A DNA stretch of 57,798 nucleotides from an uncultured Flavobacteriales bacterium (GCA_905480095.1 CAJQPF010000038.1:1-57798); one strand, 5' to 3'; shown: positions 42,022 to 51,526, counted from the stretch's first letter. Notes: a model not told the origin generated them from the sequence alone. Numbers and translations: made by a program.

Positions 42022-43812
42022 ATGAAAAAAATTAGAAACTTCTGTATTATCGCCCATATTGATCATGGGAAAAGTACGCTTGCAGATAGGCTTCTTCAAG
42101 AAACAGGGACGATCACAGAGCGTCAGATGCAGGATCAGGCTTTGGATGATATGGACCTCGAGAGAGAACGGGGTATTACCATTAAAAGTCATGCGATTCA
42201 AATGGTACACACGCATACTGACGGTGAAGAATACATCTTAAATTTAATTGACACCCCTGGACACGTAGATTTCTCATACGAAGTGAGCCGTTCTATTGCA
42301 GCTTGTGAAGGCGCATTGCTGATTGTGGATGCGACCCAAGGCATCGAGGCCCAAACCATCTCTAACCTCTATCTCGCCCTTGAAAATGATTTGGAAATAA
42401 TCCCCGTACTCAATAAAATGGATTTGGACTCTGCCGACGCTGAAGTGGTGGGAGATCAAATCATTGATCTCATCGGTTGCGAAGCTGAAGAAATCATTTT
42501 TGCTTCGGGCAAGTCTGGACTGGGCGTAGAGAATATTCTTAAAGCAGTCATCGAAAGGGTGCCAGCCCCGAAAGGTGATCCAGAAGCGCCTTTTCAGGCG
42601 ATGATTTTCGACTCTGTGTTTAACAGCTTCAGAGGAATTGTTGCTTACTTCCGCGTCAATAATGGAACCCTCAGGCGGCGCGAAAAGATAAAATTACTTT
42701 CTACTGAAAAAGAATATATCGCAGACGAAATTGGCGTGCTGGGACTTGACCTCATCCCAAGAGAGACCTTGAGCACTGGTGACGTTGGCTACGTTATTTC
42801 GGGAATTAAGGATGCAAAAGAGATCAAAGTGGGCGACACCATTACGACCTTCGAAAACCCCTGCACGGATGCCGTTCAAGGATTTGAAGATGTAAAGCCC
42901 ATGGTTTTTGCTGGCGTCTATCCTGTCGACACGGAGGACTATGAAGAACTTCGGTTTTCTATGGAAAAACTCCAGCTTAATGATGCTTCTCTTGTTTTCG
43001 AACCAGAAAGTTCAGCCGCACTTGGCTTCGGTTTTAGATGTGGTTTCTTGGGAATGTTACATATGGAAATCGTTCAAGAAAGACTCGAACGGGAATTCAA
43101 TATGACTGTGATTACAACCGTTCCTAATGTGAGCTACATTGCTCACCTCCCTAAAGGAATTCAACAGACCATTAATAACCCTTCTGATTTGCCTGAGAAC
43201 AAAGGGCTTGTGAAGGTTGAAGAGCCATACATTAAGGCGCAAATCATTACAAAATCATCCTATATCGGTCCTGTAATGAGTCTTTGCATACAAAAACGTG
43301 GTGAAATTGTTAGCCAGGTCTATCTTACTGCAGACCGCGTAGAGCTTACATTCAGTATGCCACTTGGAGAGATTGTATTTGACTTTTACGACAAACTTAA
43401 GAGCATCTCAAGGGGTTATGCTTCGTTTGATTACTTTCCTGATGGATATAGAGAGTCAGATCTCGTCAAGCTTGACATTCTTCTCAATGGTGATCAAGTC
43501 GATGCCCTCTCGGCACTTATCCACAGGGATCATGCGCACAGTTTTGGAAAGCGAATCTGCTTAAAGTTGAAGGAATTAATACCGCGTCAACAGTTTATGG
43601 TGGCGCTTCAGGCTGCAATTGGGGCAAAAATCATCGCAAGAGAAACCATTAGTGCTGTCCGAAAAGATGTCACCGCGAAATGCTATGGAGGAGACATTAC
43701 GCGTAAGCGAAAGCTTTTAGAAAAACAGAAAAAGGGAAAGAAGCGTATGCGTCAAATTGGAAGTGTAGAGGTTCCGCAGTCCGCATTTTTGGCGATACTA
43801 AAGCTCGATTAA
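42022..43812 (+). CDS. lepA: elongation factor 4 (LepA)
   Basis: Ribosome-associated GTPase that acts on translocation and subunit biogenesis under stress. 596 residues from ATG 42022; an in-frame TTG directly before it (42019) is rejected. G-domain motifs are AHIDHGKST near residue 11, [17 protein letters not shown] and NKMDL. The C-terminal LepA domain has [32 protein letters not shown] and [14 protein letters not shown]. The stop overlaps that of rlmN: the two convergent genes share TTAA at 43809-43812. Confidence 0.97.
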   Translation: MKKIRNFCIIAHIDHGKSTLADRLLQETGTITERQMQDQALDDMDLERERGITIKSHAIQMVHTHTDGEEYILNLIDTPGHVDFSYEVSRSIAACEGALLIVDATQGIEAQTISNLYLALENDLEIIPVLNKMDLDSADAEVVGDQIIDLIGCEAEEIIFASGKSGLGVENILKAVIERVPAPKGDPEAPFQAMIFDSVFNSFRGIVAYFRVNNGTLRRREKIKLLSTEKEYIADEIGVLGLDLIPRETLSTGDVGYVISGIKDAKEIKVGDTITTFENPCTDAVQGFEDVKPMVFAGVYPVDTEDYEELRFSMEKLQLNDASLVFEPESSAALGFGFRCGFLGMLHMEIVQERLEREFNMTVITTVPNVSYIAHLPKGIQQTINNPSDLPENKGLVKVEEPYIKAQIITKSSYIGPVMSLCIQKRGEIVSQVYLTADRVELTFSMPLGEIVFDFYDKLKSISRGYASFDYFPDGYRESDLVKLDILLNGDQVDALSALIHRDHAHSFGKRICLKLKELIPRQQFMVALQAAIGAKIIARETISAVRKDVTAKCYGGDITRKRKLLEKQKKGKKRMRQIGSVEVPQSAFLAILKLD

Positions 43813-44891
43813 GACGTCATCTTTTTCAAAGCGTCCTTGCCCTGTTCGTTCTTATTTGCAAGTTGACCACACGCAGCGTCAATGTCCTTGCCTCTAGATC
43901 TTCTAACGTTTACGATTAAGTTTTTGCTTTCGAGGTGGTTTTTAAAATCATCAACTTTCTCTGCATCCGCTTGCTGAAAACGCCCATCATCTATCGGATT
44001 GTATTCAATAATATTTATTTTACAGGGAACGTGTTTGCAAAAAATAGCCAGTTCCTGAGCATCTTCTATTGAATCGTTAAAATCCTTGAAGATGATGTAT
44101 TCAAATGTGACACGAGATCCCGTTTTTTCATGGAAATAGATGAGTGCTTCGGCCAGTGCTTCAATATTGTTAGAATCATTAATGGCCATAATCTCGGAAC
44201 GCTTCTTATCGTTGGCAGCGTGCAGACTAAGCGCAAGGTTAAATCTAACTTCATCGTCTCCAAGACGTTTGATTGCTTTTGCAATCCCCGCCGTACTGAT
44301 TGTTATTCTGCGAGGTGACATCCCCAGTCCGGGTGTTCCACAAATTCTCTCCACACTTTCAATCACATTTTTATAATTTAAAAGTGGCTCTCCCATCCCC
44401 ATATAAACGATGTTAGAGAGGTTCGATTTCTCTCTTTCTTGAGCAATCGAAGCAATCATCTCAACCTGATCGTACATCTCCGCAGCGGTCAAGTTTTTCA
44501 TAAGCTTCAACTTCCCTGTGGCACAGAACGCACATGCAAGACTGCAACCTACTTGAGACGAGATACACGCCGTTGTTCTTGATTTTGTTGGAATTAAGAC
44601 GCCCTCAACAATATTTAGATCTCCTGGCTTGACGGTCTCAACTTTGAAGGCGCACTTGACCGTGCCGTCTCGGCTGAATTGCTTTTCACTTAATTCAATA
44701 CGTTTTAATGAAAAGCTTTCTGCAAGTTTTTGGCGAAAGTCATTCCCTAAATTTGTCATTTCATCAAATGATGATGCCGATTTAGACCATATCCATTCTT
44801 CCAATTGTTTGGCCCTAAATGGCTTTTCCCCCATCGATACAACTGCATCTCGTAACTCCTCGCTGTTTAATAATCTAATATCTTTAAGCAT
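43809..44891 (-). CDS. rlmN: 23S rRNA (adenine2503-C2)-methyltransferase
   Basis: Radical-SAM methylase of 23S rRNA A2503 and some tRNAs; needs a 4Fe-4S cluster. 360 residues from ATG 44891 ([13 protein letters not shown]). The frame is open to 44939, but 44891 has a perfect -7 element 4 nt upstream and matches family length. Cluster cysteines are Cys116, Cys120 and Cys123 (GCSLACAFC). Further motifs are [24 protein letters not shown] and the C-terminal catalytic Cys in [10 protein letters not shown]. It is fed by the Fe-S systems encoded nearby. Confidence 0.96.
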   Translation of the reverse strand: MLKDIRLLNSEELRDAVVSMGEKPFRAKQLEEWIWSKSASSFDEMTNLGNDFRQKLAESFSLKRIELSEKQFSRDGTVKCAFKVETVKPGDLNIVEGVLIPTKSRTTACISSQVGCSLACAFCATGKLKLMKNLTAAEMYDQVEMIASIAQEREKSNLSNIVYMGMGEPLLNYKNVIESVERICGTPGLGMSPRRITISTAGIAKAIKRLGDDEVRFNLALSLHAANDKKRSEIMAINDSNNIEALAEALIYFHEKTGSRVTFEYIIFKDFNDSIEDAQELAIFCKHVPCKINIIEYNPIDDGRFQQADAEKVDDFKNHLESKNLIVNVRRSRGKDIDAACGQLANKNEQGKDALKKMTS

Positions 44892-44895
44892 GATG

Positions 44896-44903
44896 CAAAA
44901 GTA
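44896..44903 (-). promoter_or_regulatory. Bacteroidota -7 element of rlmN (TACTTTTG), leaderless spacing
   Basis: Minus-strand TACTTTTG is a perfect TAnnTTTG, 4 nt (catc) before ATG 44891. It lies in the 37-bp gap after the LytTR gene, so rlmN can be transcribed on its own. Confidence 0.62.
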
Positions 44904-44928
44904 CCTATACAGAACGTGTATTGCATCA

Positions 44929-45669
44929 TTAACTGGCAATTAAGGAAGTCATCCGTTTGCGCAGCTCTTCTCTCTTCCTTACAGCCATAGGAATCTCTTT
45001 TCCACTGGTGAGGGTAATAGAGTGTGTTTTATAGTTACAAGAGTGGATGCAATTAAGGTGGACGATTTGAGAATTATGAACGCGAAAAAAAATCGGGTCA
45101 TCTAAAATATCTTCGACCTTTTTAAGGTTTTTTGAAATCGTCAATCGACGCCCAGACTCTAGATATAATGTTGAGTAGCTGCCACAAGCCTCGATATGGA
45201 GGATGTCTTCATGTCTCACAAAATGTCTTTTTCTAGAGGTCACAACCTCAAACCTCCTGGGCGCAGGAGGAAGTGCGCCAAATCCAGGTTTTCTCTTAAG
45301 GTAGAAGTGCATTAAAATGCGCCGCGCGCAAGCTTTGAGCTCGTCTTTGTCAATGGGTTTAAGGAGGTAATCAAAAGCCCTCTGCCTCAGAGCGTCGACA
45401 GCATACTTGTGATAGGTCGTCGCAAATACCACGTAAAAGTCTCGGTCTTTATATCCATCTATTAATTCTAGCCCTGTTTCATCGGGCATCTGAATATCAA
45501 CAAACACAATGTCTGGCGCAAGACTCTCAATATATGATCTCGCTTCGCGGGCATTTGATGCTGTTTGGATGACATTAAGAAAGGGACAACTTCTTTCTAT
45601 TTGGCGACAAAGCACTTCCCTGGCAGGCGCTTCATCATCAACAACAAGTACATTTAAGCTTTGACGCAT
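44929..45669 (-). CDS. LytTR-family response regulator
   Basis: Two-component transcription regulator. 246 residues. Receiver domain about 5-120 with acidic pair VVDDE at 9-13, acceptor Asp58 in IVFVDIQMPDETG, and Lys in YLLKPID. LytTR DNA-binding domain about 145-240 with RHFVRHEDILHIEACGSY and FFRVHNSQIVHLNCI. No histidine kinase lies next to it in this window, so its partner is elsewhere. It is preceded by the longest non-coding stretch here (about 200 bp) and followed by rlmN, which has its own promoter-like box. Confidence 0.93.
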   Translation of the reverse strand: MRQSLNVLVVDDEAPAREVLCRQIERSCPFLNVIQTASNAREARSYIESLAPDIVFVDIQMPDETGLELIDGYKDRDFYVVFATTYHKYAVDALRQRAFDYLLKPIDKDELKACARRILMHFYLKRKPGFGALPPAPRRFEVVTSRKRHFVRHEDILHIEACGSYSTLYLESGRRLTISKNLKKVEDILDDPIFFRVHNSQIVHLNCIHSCNYKTHSITLTSGKEIPMAVRKREELRKRMTSLIAS

Positions 45670-45873
45670 GACTAATTTTCTTCGAAAGAAACCGCATCAA
45701 GTCATGAGAAGAATTCGTGTTTTATAAACGTAGACCTTGAATTTATATTCGTGTAATAAACGCGTTAGCAAATGTTTATGTCCTCTGAAGTTTCATCTGG
45801 CTTGATGCCCGTTTAAGATAAATATACATCAGTCACATGAAGTTACACGCCAATTAAAACAAACTATAATATC
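45670..45873 (-). other. 204-bp intergenic region between lipB and the LytTR regulator gene
   Basis: This is the longest non-coding stretch of the window. It is AT-rich. On the minus strand I see TACGTTTA and TAAATTCA as imperfect -7-like words and a TTTG further upstream, but no perfect TAnnTTTG, no hairpin with a T-run, no tRNA and no ORF of note. It probably holds the promoter of the regulator gene and the end of the lipB transcript. Confidence 0.4.
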
Positions 45874-46596
45874 TTAAGACGCATTTACCTCGTCCCATTG
45901 AAAGAGATTTTGAAGGTGTGTTTTTAAACGTGGCTTCACTTCTTCAAGTGAAATATTCCGCCCGACTTCCTTGGACAAGGAGGTCACACCTTTGTCAGAA
46001 ATCCCACAAGGAATGATGAGGTCAAAGAAGTTTAAATCCGAATCAACATTGAAGGCAAGCCCATGCATCGTCACCCAACGACTGCATTTCACACCAAATG
46101 CGCATATTTTCCGCGCACCTTTGCCAGCCTCGACATCTACCCAAACACCTGTCTGACCTTTTATCCTGCCTGCCTCTACTCCGAAATCAGCGCAAGTTCT
46201 TATGATTGCTTCCTCGAGAAACCGGAGGTATTTATGAATGTCTGTGAAAAATTGATCGAGGTCTAATATGGGGTATGCCACCAGCTGTCCAGGACCATGA
46301 TACGTAATATCTCCCCCTCTGTTAATGGGAAAGTAGTCAACCCCCAATTCAGCCAAACGTGCAGAACTCACAATAACGTTTTGAGCATCACCACTTTTTC
46401 CAAGGGTAAGTACATGGGGGTGCTCAACAAATAACAACCGGCTCGTTGGGAGGGTAAGCTCTGAATTTGGGTCTACAGAAAGTGCATCTCGCCTGGCAAT
46501 TTTATGGTCAATCACTGACTTGAAAACAGCTTCCTGATAATCCCAACAAGGCTTATACCTCATGGTCCCCAGGTCCTCAAACGCGAGTTGCCTCAT
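45874..46596 (-). CDS. lipB: lipoyl(octanoyl) transferase
   Basis: Transfers octanoate from acyl carrier protein to lipoyl domains of 2-oxoacid dehydrogenases. 240 residues. Motifs are INRGGDITYHGPGQLVAYPI, the catalytic Lys163 in ARKICAFGVKCSRW, HGLAFNV, and catalytic Cys197 in IIPCGISDKGVTSL. The product becomes the substrate for LipA, a radical-SAM Fe-S enzyme not found in this window. It lies 4 nt after the PGI/PMI gene, within a three-gene unit with a TonB receptor. Confidence 0.96.
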   Translation of the reverse strand: MRQLAFEDLGTMRYKPCWDYQEAVFKSVIDHKIARRDALSVDPNSELTLPTSRLLFVEHPHVLTLGKSGDAQNVIVSSARLAELGVDYFPINRGGDITYHGPGQLVAYPILDLDQFFTDIHKYLRFLEEAIIRTCADFGVEAGRIKGQTGVWVDVEAGKGARKICAFGVKCSRWVTMHGLAFNVDSDLNFFDLIIPCGISDKGVTSLSKEVGRNISLEEVKPRLKTHLQNLFQWDEVNAS

Positions 46597-46600
46597 TGAA

Positions 46601-47611
46601 CTACTTCAGCGTGCTGAGCTCAGCCTTGAGCCGCTCAATATTTGTGATGTCAACAGGGTCGATTCCTGCACGCTCCGCAAGCAACAACGAGAGCATGTCC
46701 CCCAATTGAATAAGATACATGAGCCGCTGCATTTGATTGTCTCCTTCAGCATCAATAATTACAACATCCGCTCCGAATTCTCTAAAGATTTCCGAACAAA
46801 CGTTCATTCTAAATTGCGTTCGCGTGTGGTCTTCCGGGGTACGAATAATCAGCACTACGTCACTTTCATTCCCAGAATCCCAGCCCACAAGCTCGTTGTG
46901 GTTCATCTCTGGGAACATCTGAGTGTTGACCAGTAATTTACTGTTCTCATTAAGTTGCTGACGCCAACGTGTAGCGATTGATCCAACACCAGTATCTGAG
47001 TACATGAGAATTGACTTCCCCACAACTAAGTCTGCAATCGATTCCGCTTTTTCGCTCACCGATTTTAAAGCTGCTTCAGTAGATTTTGAGGTTGCCTCTA
47101 ATTCTGAATACATTTTCTCAGAAAAGCATCCGAATTGTTTTAGCGTCCAAGCGAGCCCGATAAAGCTGCGACCAAATTGTGATCTTGGGGGCTGGCCGCC
47201 AGGCATAGAAACCAAAGGCCAGTTGTGTTTTTCAGCAAGCGATCCGAGCAAGCCTCCGGAAGTGATAACAGCTATCGTGGCGCCCTTTTCATGGGCAGAA
47301 TTAACGGCCTCAATAGTCTCTTCTGTATTTCCGGAATAACTGCAGGCCAACACAAGTGTGTCGTTTGAAACCCATCCGGGAATCAAATAGTCTGAGTTTG
47401 CAACCACAGGAATTTTGCTGTCACGTGAGAGAATATCCGAAGCGATGGCTCCACCAATTCCAGACCCCCCCATACCTAAAATCAAAACACCCTTTGGGAT
47501 AAACCCAGAGGACGCTTCTTGATGCAGACTGCCATTTTTTTTCTGCAAGTCTGTAACTGTTGCGCTTATTTGTTCTGGAAATTTTTCAATCAGGTCTCTC
47601 ATATCTGCCAT
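46601..47611 (-). CDS. bifunctional phosphoglucose/phosphomannose isomerase
   Basis: SIS-domain isomerase of the archaeal/bact-PGI_C type, interconverting fructose-6-P with glucose-6-P and mannose-6-P. 336 residues from ATG 47611 (MADMRDLIEKF); ATG 47602 is a shorter option. Features are GVLILGMGGSGIGGAIASDI, ACSYSGNTEETIEA, PPRSQFGRSFIGLAW, EMNHNELVGW and a C-terminal ERAGIDPVDITNIERLK. It lies 19 nt after the TonB receptor gene and 4 nt before lipB. The mannose branch could feed surface polysaccharide synthesis (inference). Confidence 0.9.
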   Translation of the reverse strand: MADMRDLIEKFPEQISATVTDLQKKNGSLHQEASSGFIPKGVLILGMGGSGIGGAIASDILSRDSKIPVVANSDYLIPGWVSNDTLVLACSYSGNTEETIEAVNSAHEKGATIAVITSGGLLGSLAEKHNWPLVSMPGGQPPRSQFGRSFIGLAWTLKQFGCFSEKMYSELEATSKSTEAALKSVSEKAESIADLVVGKSILMYSDTGVGSIATRWRQQLNENSKLLVNTQMFPEMNHNELVGWDSGNESDVVLIIRTPEDHTRTQFRMNVCSEIFREFGADVVIIDAEGDNQMQRLMYLIQLGDMLSLLLAERAGIDPVDITNIERLKAELSTLK

Positions 47612-47630
47612 GTCAATATATCTATAAGTG

Positions 47631-49607
47631 TTAATCGAACACGAAGGTAAGGCTTGCACGCATCCATCTGCCAGGCAACATCACATTTCCTATATCAAAA
47701 AGCTCAACATCTAGCGCATTGTCTACTCTGACATTCGCCTTCAGCTTTCCCTCCATGAATTCGCGGCTCAAAGTTGCTCCAAGAAGACCCACAGGTAGGA
47801 ACTCTATTTCTTCTCCTGCTTCGGGATCATAGTAGCCACCCTCCCTGTCTTGTATTGAATACCTCAAAGAAAGCGTAAGGTCTGCTGGAAGGGATAATGA
47901 AGTCTTTATATCAAGCTTGTGGCGGAGGAAGTCGAGAACATAGTTTGACTCAAACCCATCACTGGATTCTGATGCCTTGATAAAGGTATAAGAAACGCCA
48001 ATCGAGTTGTTGAATATGTCATGCAATAACAAGGACGTCTCCATTCCATTAAATGTAACTTCTCTTAAGTTGGCGGCCTGTGTCGTTAATGACCCTTCAT
48101 ATCTCACCCAATCGATCAGGTTGCGTCCTTGACGGATGAAAGCGTTTTGTTCGAACTTGAGAGAGCTGGTTTCGCTTAACGCCATGTTGACCCTCACGCC
48201 TGTCTCAAAATTATCGGAAAGCTCAGGCTCCAAATCTATGGATCCCTGTGCACCTCCTAAATTGTAGTATAAATCTGTGAATGAGGGCTGTCGGACAGAT
48301 CGGTTGACCGAGCCGAACCACAACACATTTCCATCCGAATCTAGGCGCATTGTTAAATCAGCGCCTGGCAAAACAAAGAGTGAATCCATTTCTATAACAG
48401 ACAAGTTGATGGTACTCGCAAACCTTCCCAATTCTATTCTGTGAGATAGCGCGGCCTCGTTTGTCCATCGACGGTCTGCTCTTGAATAGATTTCATCTCC
48501 TTCAAAAAGTCCACCTACAGCACCCGCTTCTGTTCCCAACAGATTGCTATATATGGCCTCGTCTCTCAAGTCAACCCTAAATGCTGTTTGACCTAAAGGA
48601 CTGCTATATAAAGCATTCATGGTCACGCCTTGTACAATACTTATGTGCCTGTTTGGTCCTTGATACCATGTCGCAGCAGTATCGCCGTCCATCACAAAGA
48701 ATCCGTCTTCAGTGGGTTCATAATAGCCTTCCGATTCTCGGTACAATTCAAATCGGTCTGTGTGGCTTCTCACATAGGCGGCAGCAAATAAACTTAAGTC
48801 TCCAAAAGATTTTTCCCAAGACAATTGTGATTGAAGTGTCCTGGTTTCTTCGTATTGGGTGGGGAAGTTAGCTGTATAAAAGTTTTGAGCGCCAAATGCT
48901 TTGTCAGCCACGCCCACTTGGAATTTAAACAATCCGAGATCAGAAGATACTGTTGTCGCGTATGACCCCAATATCATCTCCGCGTCAGTGTTTTCTCCGT
49001 ACCCTGATGTCGAGGTCCTACTCAATGCGACTCTGTGGCGCACATTTGGTGATCCGAAATCCACCGTGGCTTTTGCCCTAAGCAAGCCAAACGAGCCCGC
49101 ACCGATAGAAAGAAGTGTTTTGTTTGTAGATGCCGGACCTGTAAAAAGCTGAACCGCTCCCGAAAACGCGCCTTTTCCTACGAAGGGCGAGGCTCCGCCT
49201 CTGACCACCTCGATGCGGTGAATGTCTTCTGGGTCGAAGGTGATGTCCATGAGATGATGTCCTGTATGAGGTGCGCTCCAACGCACGCCATTCACAAGCA
49301 ATGCGACTTGTTCAAATGATCCCCCGCGTATCGTGAGGTCTGACTGAACGCCGAGTGCGCCCCTTTGACGCAGGTCTACGCCTGTAACCAATTCGAGGGT
49401 TTCTCCAATAGATACTGCAGCACTTTGGATTATTTCTTCCGAAGAAATGACCGATATAGACCTCGGAGAGTCCTTGGCTTTGACCTCACCTGGTGAAGCA
49501 ATAACGACGACCTCTTGAATTTGAATTGAAGGTATTGGCTCAATTTGGGCTGTAAAAAGCAGCGGAGAAATTAAGAATGCGATTAAAACCTTTGATTTTA
49601 TGCTCAT
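47631..49607 (-). CDS. TonB-dependent receptor, BtuB/CirA-like
   Basis: Outer-membrane receptor, 658 residues, complete. Signal peptide is MSIKSKVLIAFLISPLLFTAQ, then a TonB-box-like VVVIAS. Plug domain about 45-150: SPRSISVISSEEIIQS, then DLTIRGGSFEQVALLVNGVR and IEVVRGGASPFVGKGAFSGA. A 22-strand-type barrel follows, ending WMRASLTFVFD. No carboxypeptidase-regulatory domain is present, so it is a compact BtuB/FepA-like type rather than SusC-like. The ligand is unknown: cobalamin, siderophore and other options are all open. A -7 element lies 34 nt upstream, divergent from lysS. Confidence 0.94.
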   Translation of the reverse strand: MSIKSKVLIAFLISPLLFTAQIEPIPSIQIQEVVVIASPGEVKAKDSPRSISVISSEEIIQSAAVSIGETLELVTGVDLRQRGALGVQSDLTIRGGSFEQVALLVNGVRWSAPHTGHHLMDITFDPEDIHRIEVVRGGASPFVGKGAFSGAVQLFTGPASTNKTLLSIGAGSFGLLRAKATVDFGSPNVRHRVALSRTSTSGYGENTDAEMILGSYATTVSSDLGLFKFQVGVADKAFGAQNFYTANFPTQYEETRTLQSQLSWEKSFGDLSLFAAAYVRSHTDRFELYRESEGYYEPTEDGFFVMDGDTAATWYQGPNRHISIVQGVTMNALYSSPLGQTAFRVDLRDEAIYSNLLGTEAGAVGGLFEGDEIYSRADRRWTNEAALSHRIELGRFASTINLSVIEMDSLFVLPGADLTMRLDSDGNVLWFGSVNRSVRQPSFTDLYYNLGGAQGSIDLEPELSDNFETGVRVNMALSETSSLKFEQNAFIRQGRNLIDWVRYEGSLTTQAANLREVTFNGMETSLLLHDIFNNSIGVSYTFIKASESSDGFESNYVLDFLRHKLDIKTSLSLPADLTLSLRYSIQDREGGYYDPEAGEEIEFLPVGLLGATLSREFMEGKLKANVRVDNALDVELFDIGNVMLPGRWMRASLTFVFD

Positions 49608-49641
49608 AAAAAGTTGTTCTTATTATTATGAATATCCGGCG

Positions 49642-49649
49642 CAAAGCTA
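49642..49649 (-). promoter_or_regulatory. Bacteroidota -7 element of the TonB receptor gene (TAGCTTTG)
   Basis: Minus-strand TAGCTTTG is a perfect TAnnTTTG, 34 nt before ATG 49607. The nearest upstream TTG that fits has only a 15-nt spacer. It shares the 101-bp divergent region with the lysS promoter. Confidence 0.5.
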
Positions 49650-49696
49650 ATAACAAACTAAAAACAATTGTCAGAATATTGCCAAGTATCAAATCG

Positions 49697-49704
49697 TATA
49701 TTTG
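49697..49704 (+). promoter_or_regulatory. Bacteroidota -7 element of lysS (TATATTTG), leaderless spacing
   Basis: TATATTTG is a perfect TAnnTTTG, 4 nt (acgc) before the lysS ATG 49709, the same geometry as at aspS. TTG words occur 15 and 26 nt upstream, both outside the usual 17-23 range. Confidence 0.65.
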
Positions 49705-49708
49705 ACGC

Positions 49709-51205
49709 ATGATAAGGAGTGAGCAAGAACAAATTCGATTAGCGTCTTTACAACAATTAAGGGATTTAGGGGTCAACCCATATCCTGCGGAAGAATTTGT
49801 CGTAACCCACAGAAGTAAATCCCTTAAGGGTGACTTCAAGCCGGGTGTTAAAGTCAGCATGGCAGGCCGCATGATGAGCCGTAGAATTATGGGTAAAGCT
49901 TCCTTTGCGGAGCTTCAAGACGCCGAGGGAACGATTCAACTCTATCTAAATAGAGATGAGATCTGTGAGGGAGAGGATAAAACCATGTACAATGCTGTAT
50001 TTAAAAAGCTCCTGGACAGAGGTGATTTCATTGGGATTGAGGGTGAAACCTTTGTAACCAAAGTTGGCGAACCTTCTGTTAAAGTGTCTGGGTTCAAGGT
50101 GCTCTCAAAGGCCATCAGACCCCTTCCGGCAGTGAAAACTGATGAAGACGGAAATGTACACGACGCTTTCTCTGACCCTGAGCTTAGGTACCGCATGCGG
50201 TATGTAGACCTCTGCGTCAATGACAAAGTCAAGGAAACGTTTGTTGCACGAAGTAACATTATCCGAACGATACGGGAGACATTTGACAAAGAAGGGTGGT
50301 TGGAAGTAGACACGCCTGTGCTTCAAGCGATTCCAGGAGGGGCTGCTGCGAGGCCTTTCGAAACGCATCACAATGCGTTGGATATGCCTCTTTATTTACG
50401 GATTGCAAATGAACTGTATCTGAAACGACTCATTGTAGGTGGTTTTGAAGGCGTTTATGAATTCAGCCGAAACTTCCGAAACGAGGGCATGGACAGAACT
50501 CACAATCCCGAATTTACCGTTCTTGAGCTTTACGTTGCATACAAGGACTACAACTGGATGATGAAGGCAATGGAAGATTTGCTCGGAAATGTCGCACAAT
50601 CTGTTCACGGTAAAACTGTGGTGACGCTCGCAGGAAAAGAGATTGATTTTACGCCGCCATACGCCAGGGTGACAATGAGAGATGCCATTCTAGAGCACAC
50701 AAATGTTGACATTGATGACCTCGATGAAGATGGCCTGAGAGAAGCATGTAAAACCCTCAATATTGACACTGATGCGTCAATGGGCAAAGGAAAATTAATC
50801 GACGAGATGTTCGGTGAAAAATGTGAGCACCTTTATATCCAACCAACGTTCATCACTGATTACCCTGTTGACATGTCTCCGCTTACAAAGGTTCACAGAG
50901 ACAATCCGAATTACACTGAGCGTTTTGAGCTTATGATCAATGGCACTGAAGTCGCAAACGCATACTCGGAGCTGAATGACCCCATTGATCAGCGTGAACG
51001 GTTCGAAGCTCAAATGGAGCTGGCAAAAAGAGGGGATGATGAAGCGATGTTCATCGACCAAGATTTCCTTCGTGCCTTAGAATATGGCATGCCCCCTACA
51101 AGTGGTGTGGGGATAGGCATTGACAGACTTGTGATGATGCTTACAGACCAAACCTCGATTCAAGAGGTGCTCCTTTTCCCTCAAATGCGACCTGAACAAT
51201 TCTAA
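49709..51205 (+). CDS. lysS: lysyl-tRNA synthetase (class II)
   Basis: Charges tRNA-Lys. 498 residues, standard for class II LysRS. OB-fold anticodon domain about 50-155 (VSMAGRMMSRRIMGKASF, FAELQDAEGTIQLY). Catalytic core with GGAAARPFETHHNALDM, motif 2 FEGVYEFSRNFRNEGMDRTH, and C-terminal motif 3 GVGIGIDRLVMMLTD. The start MIRSEQEQIRLASL matches the family. It is the first gene of the lysS-MIP18-dxr operon, divergent from a TonB receptor gene. Confidence 0.98.
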   Translation: MIRSEQEQIRLASLQQLRDLGVNPYPAEEFVVTHRSKSLKGDFKPGVKVSMAGRMMSRRIMGKASFAELQDAEGTIQLYLNRDEICEGEDKTMYNAVFKKLLDRGDFIGIEGETFVTKVGEPSVKVSGFKVLSKAIRPLPAVKTDEDGNVHDAFSDPELRYRMRYVDLCVNDKVKETFVARSNIIRTIRETFDKEGWLEVDTPVLQAIPGGAAARPFETHHNALDMPLYLRIANELYLKRLIVGGFEGVYEFSRNFRNEGMDRTHNPEFTVLELYVAYKDYNWMMKAMEDLLGNVAQSVHGKTVVTLAGKEIDFTPPYARVTMRDAILEHTNVDIDDLDEDGLREACKTLNIDTDASMGKGKLIDEMFGEKCEHLYIQPTFITDYPVDMSPLTKVHRDNPNYTERFELMINGTEVANAYSELNDPIDQRERFEAQMELAKRGDDEAMFIDQDFLRALEYGMPPTSGVGIGIDRLVMMLTDQTSIQEVLLFPQMRPEQF

Positions 51206-51217
51206 TCGTTTAAAACT

Positions 51218-51526
51218 ATGCCTTTACCTACAACAGATCTGATTATCGCAACACTGAAAACGATTTTCGACCCCGAAATTCCCGTTGACATCTATGAATT
51301 GGGCCTGATATATGAGGTGAAAATCTCAGATGAAGGTGCCGTAGATATCGAAATGACTTTAACCTCCCCAAACTGCCCTGTAGCTGAAAGCTTGCCCAGA
51401 GATGTTGAGGATAAGGTTGCGGCAATGGAAGGAATTGTTAGCGCAAAAGTTGACATCGTATTTGATCCACCATGGACACAGGATATGATGAGTGAGGAGG
51501 CCAAACTTGAGTGCGGATTCTTATGA
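51218..51526 (+). CDS. MIP18/DUF59-family Fe-S assembly protein (SufT-like)
   Basis: 102 residues. Small proteins of this family help mature Fe-S enzymes. Signature blocks are TIFDPEIPVDIYELGLIYEV, MTLTSPNCPVAESLP with the conserved Cys, and VDIVFDPPWTQDMMSEEAK. In many Bacteroidota the gene lies inside the suf operon; here it is about 21 kb away, between lysS (12 nt) and dxr (stop/start overlap ATGA). A link to dxr is plausible because the late steps of the same isoprenoid pathway (IspG, IspH) use 4Fe-4S clusters, but this is inference. Confidence 0.92.
   Translation: MPLPTTDLIIATLKTIFDPEIPVDIYELGLIYEVKISDEGAVDIEMTLTSPNCPVAESLPRDVEDKVAAMEGIVSAKVDIVFDPPWTQDMMSEEAKLECGFL

Noticed and set aside
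44892-44939. N-terminal extension of rlmN to 44939
   Set aside because: It would overlap the LytTR gene and read through the perfect -7 box. The family N-terminus fits ATG 44891.
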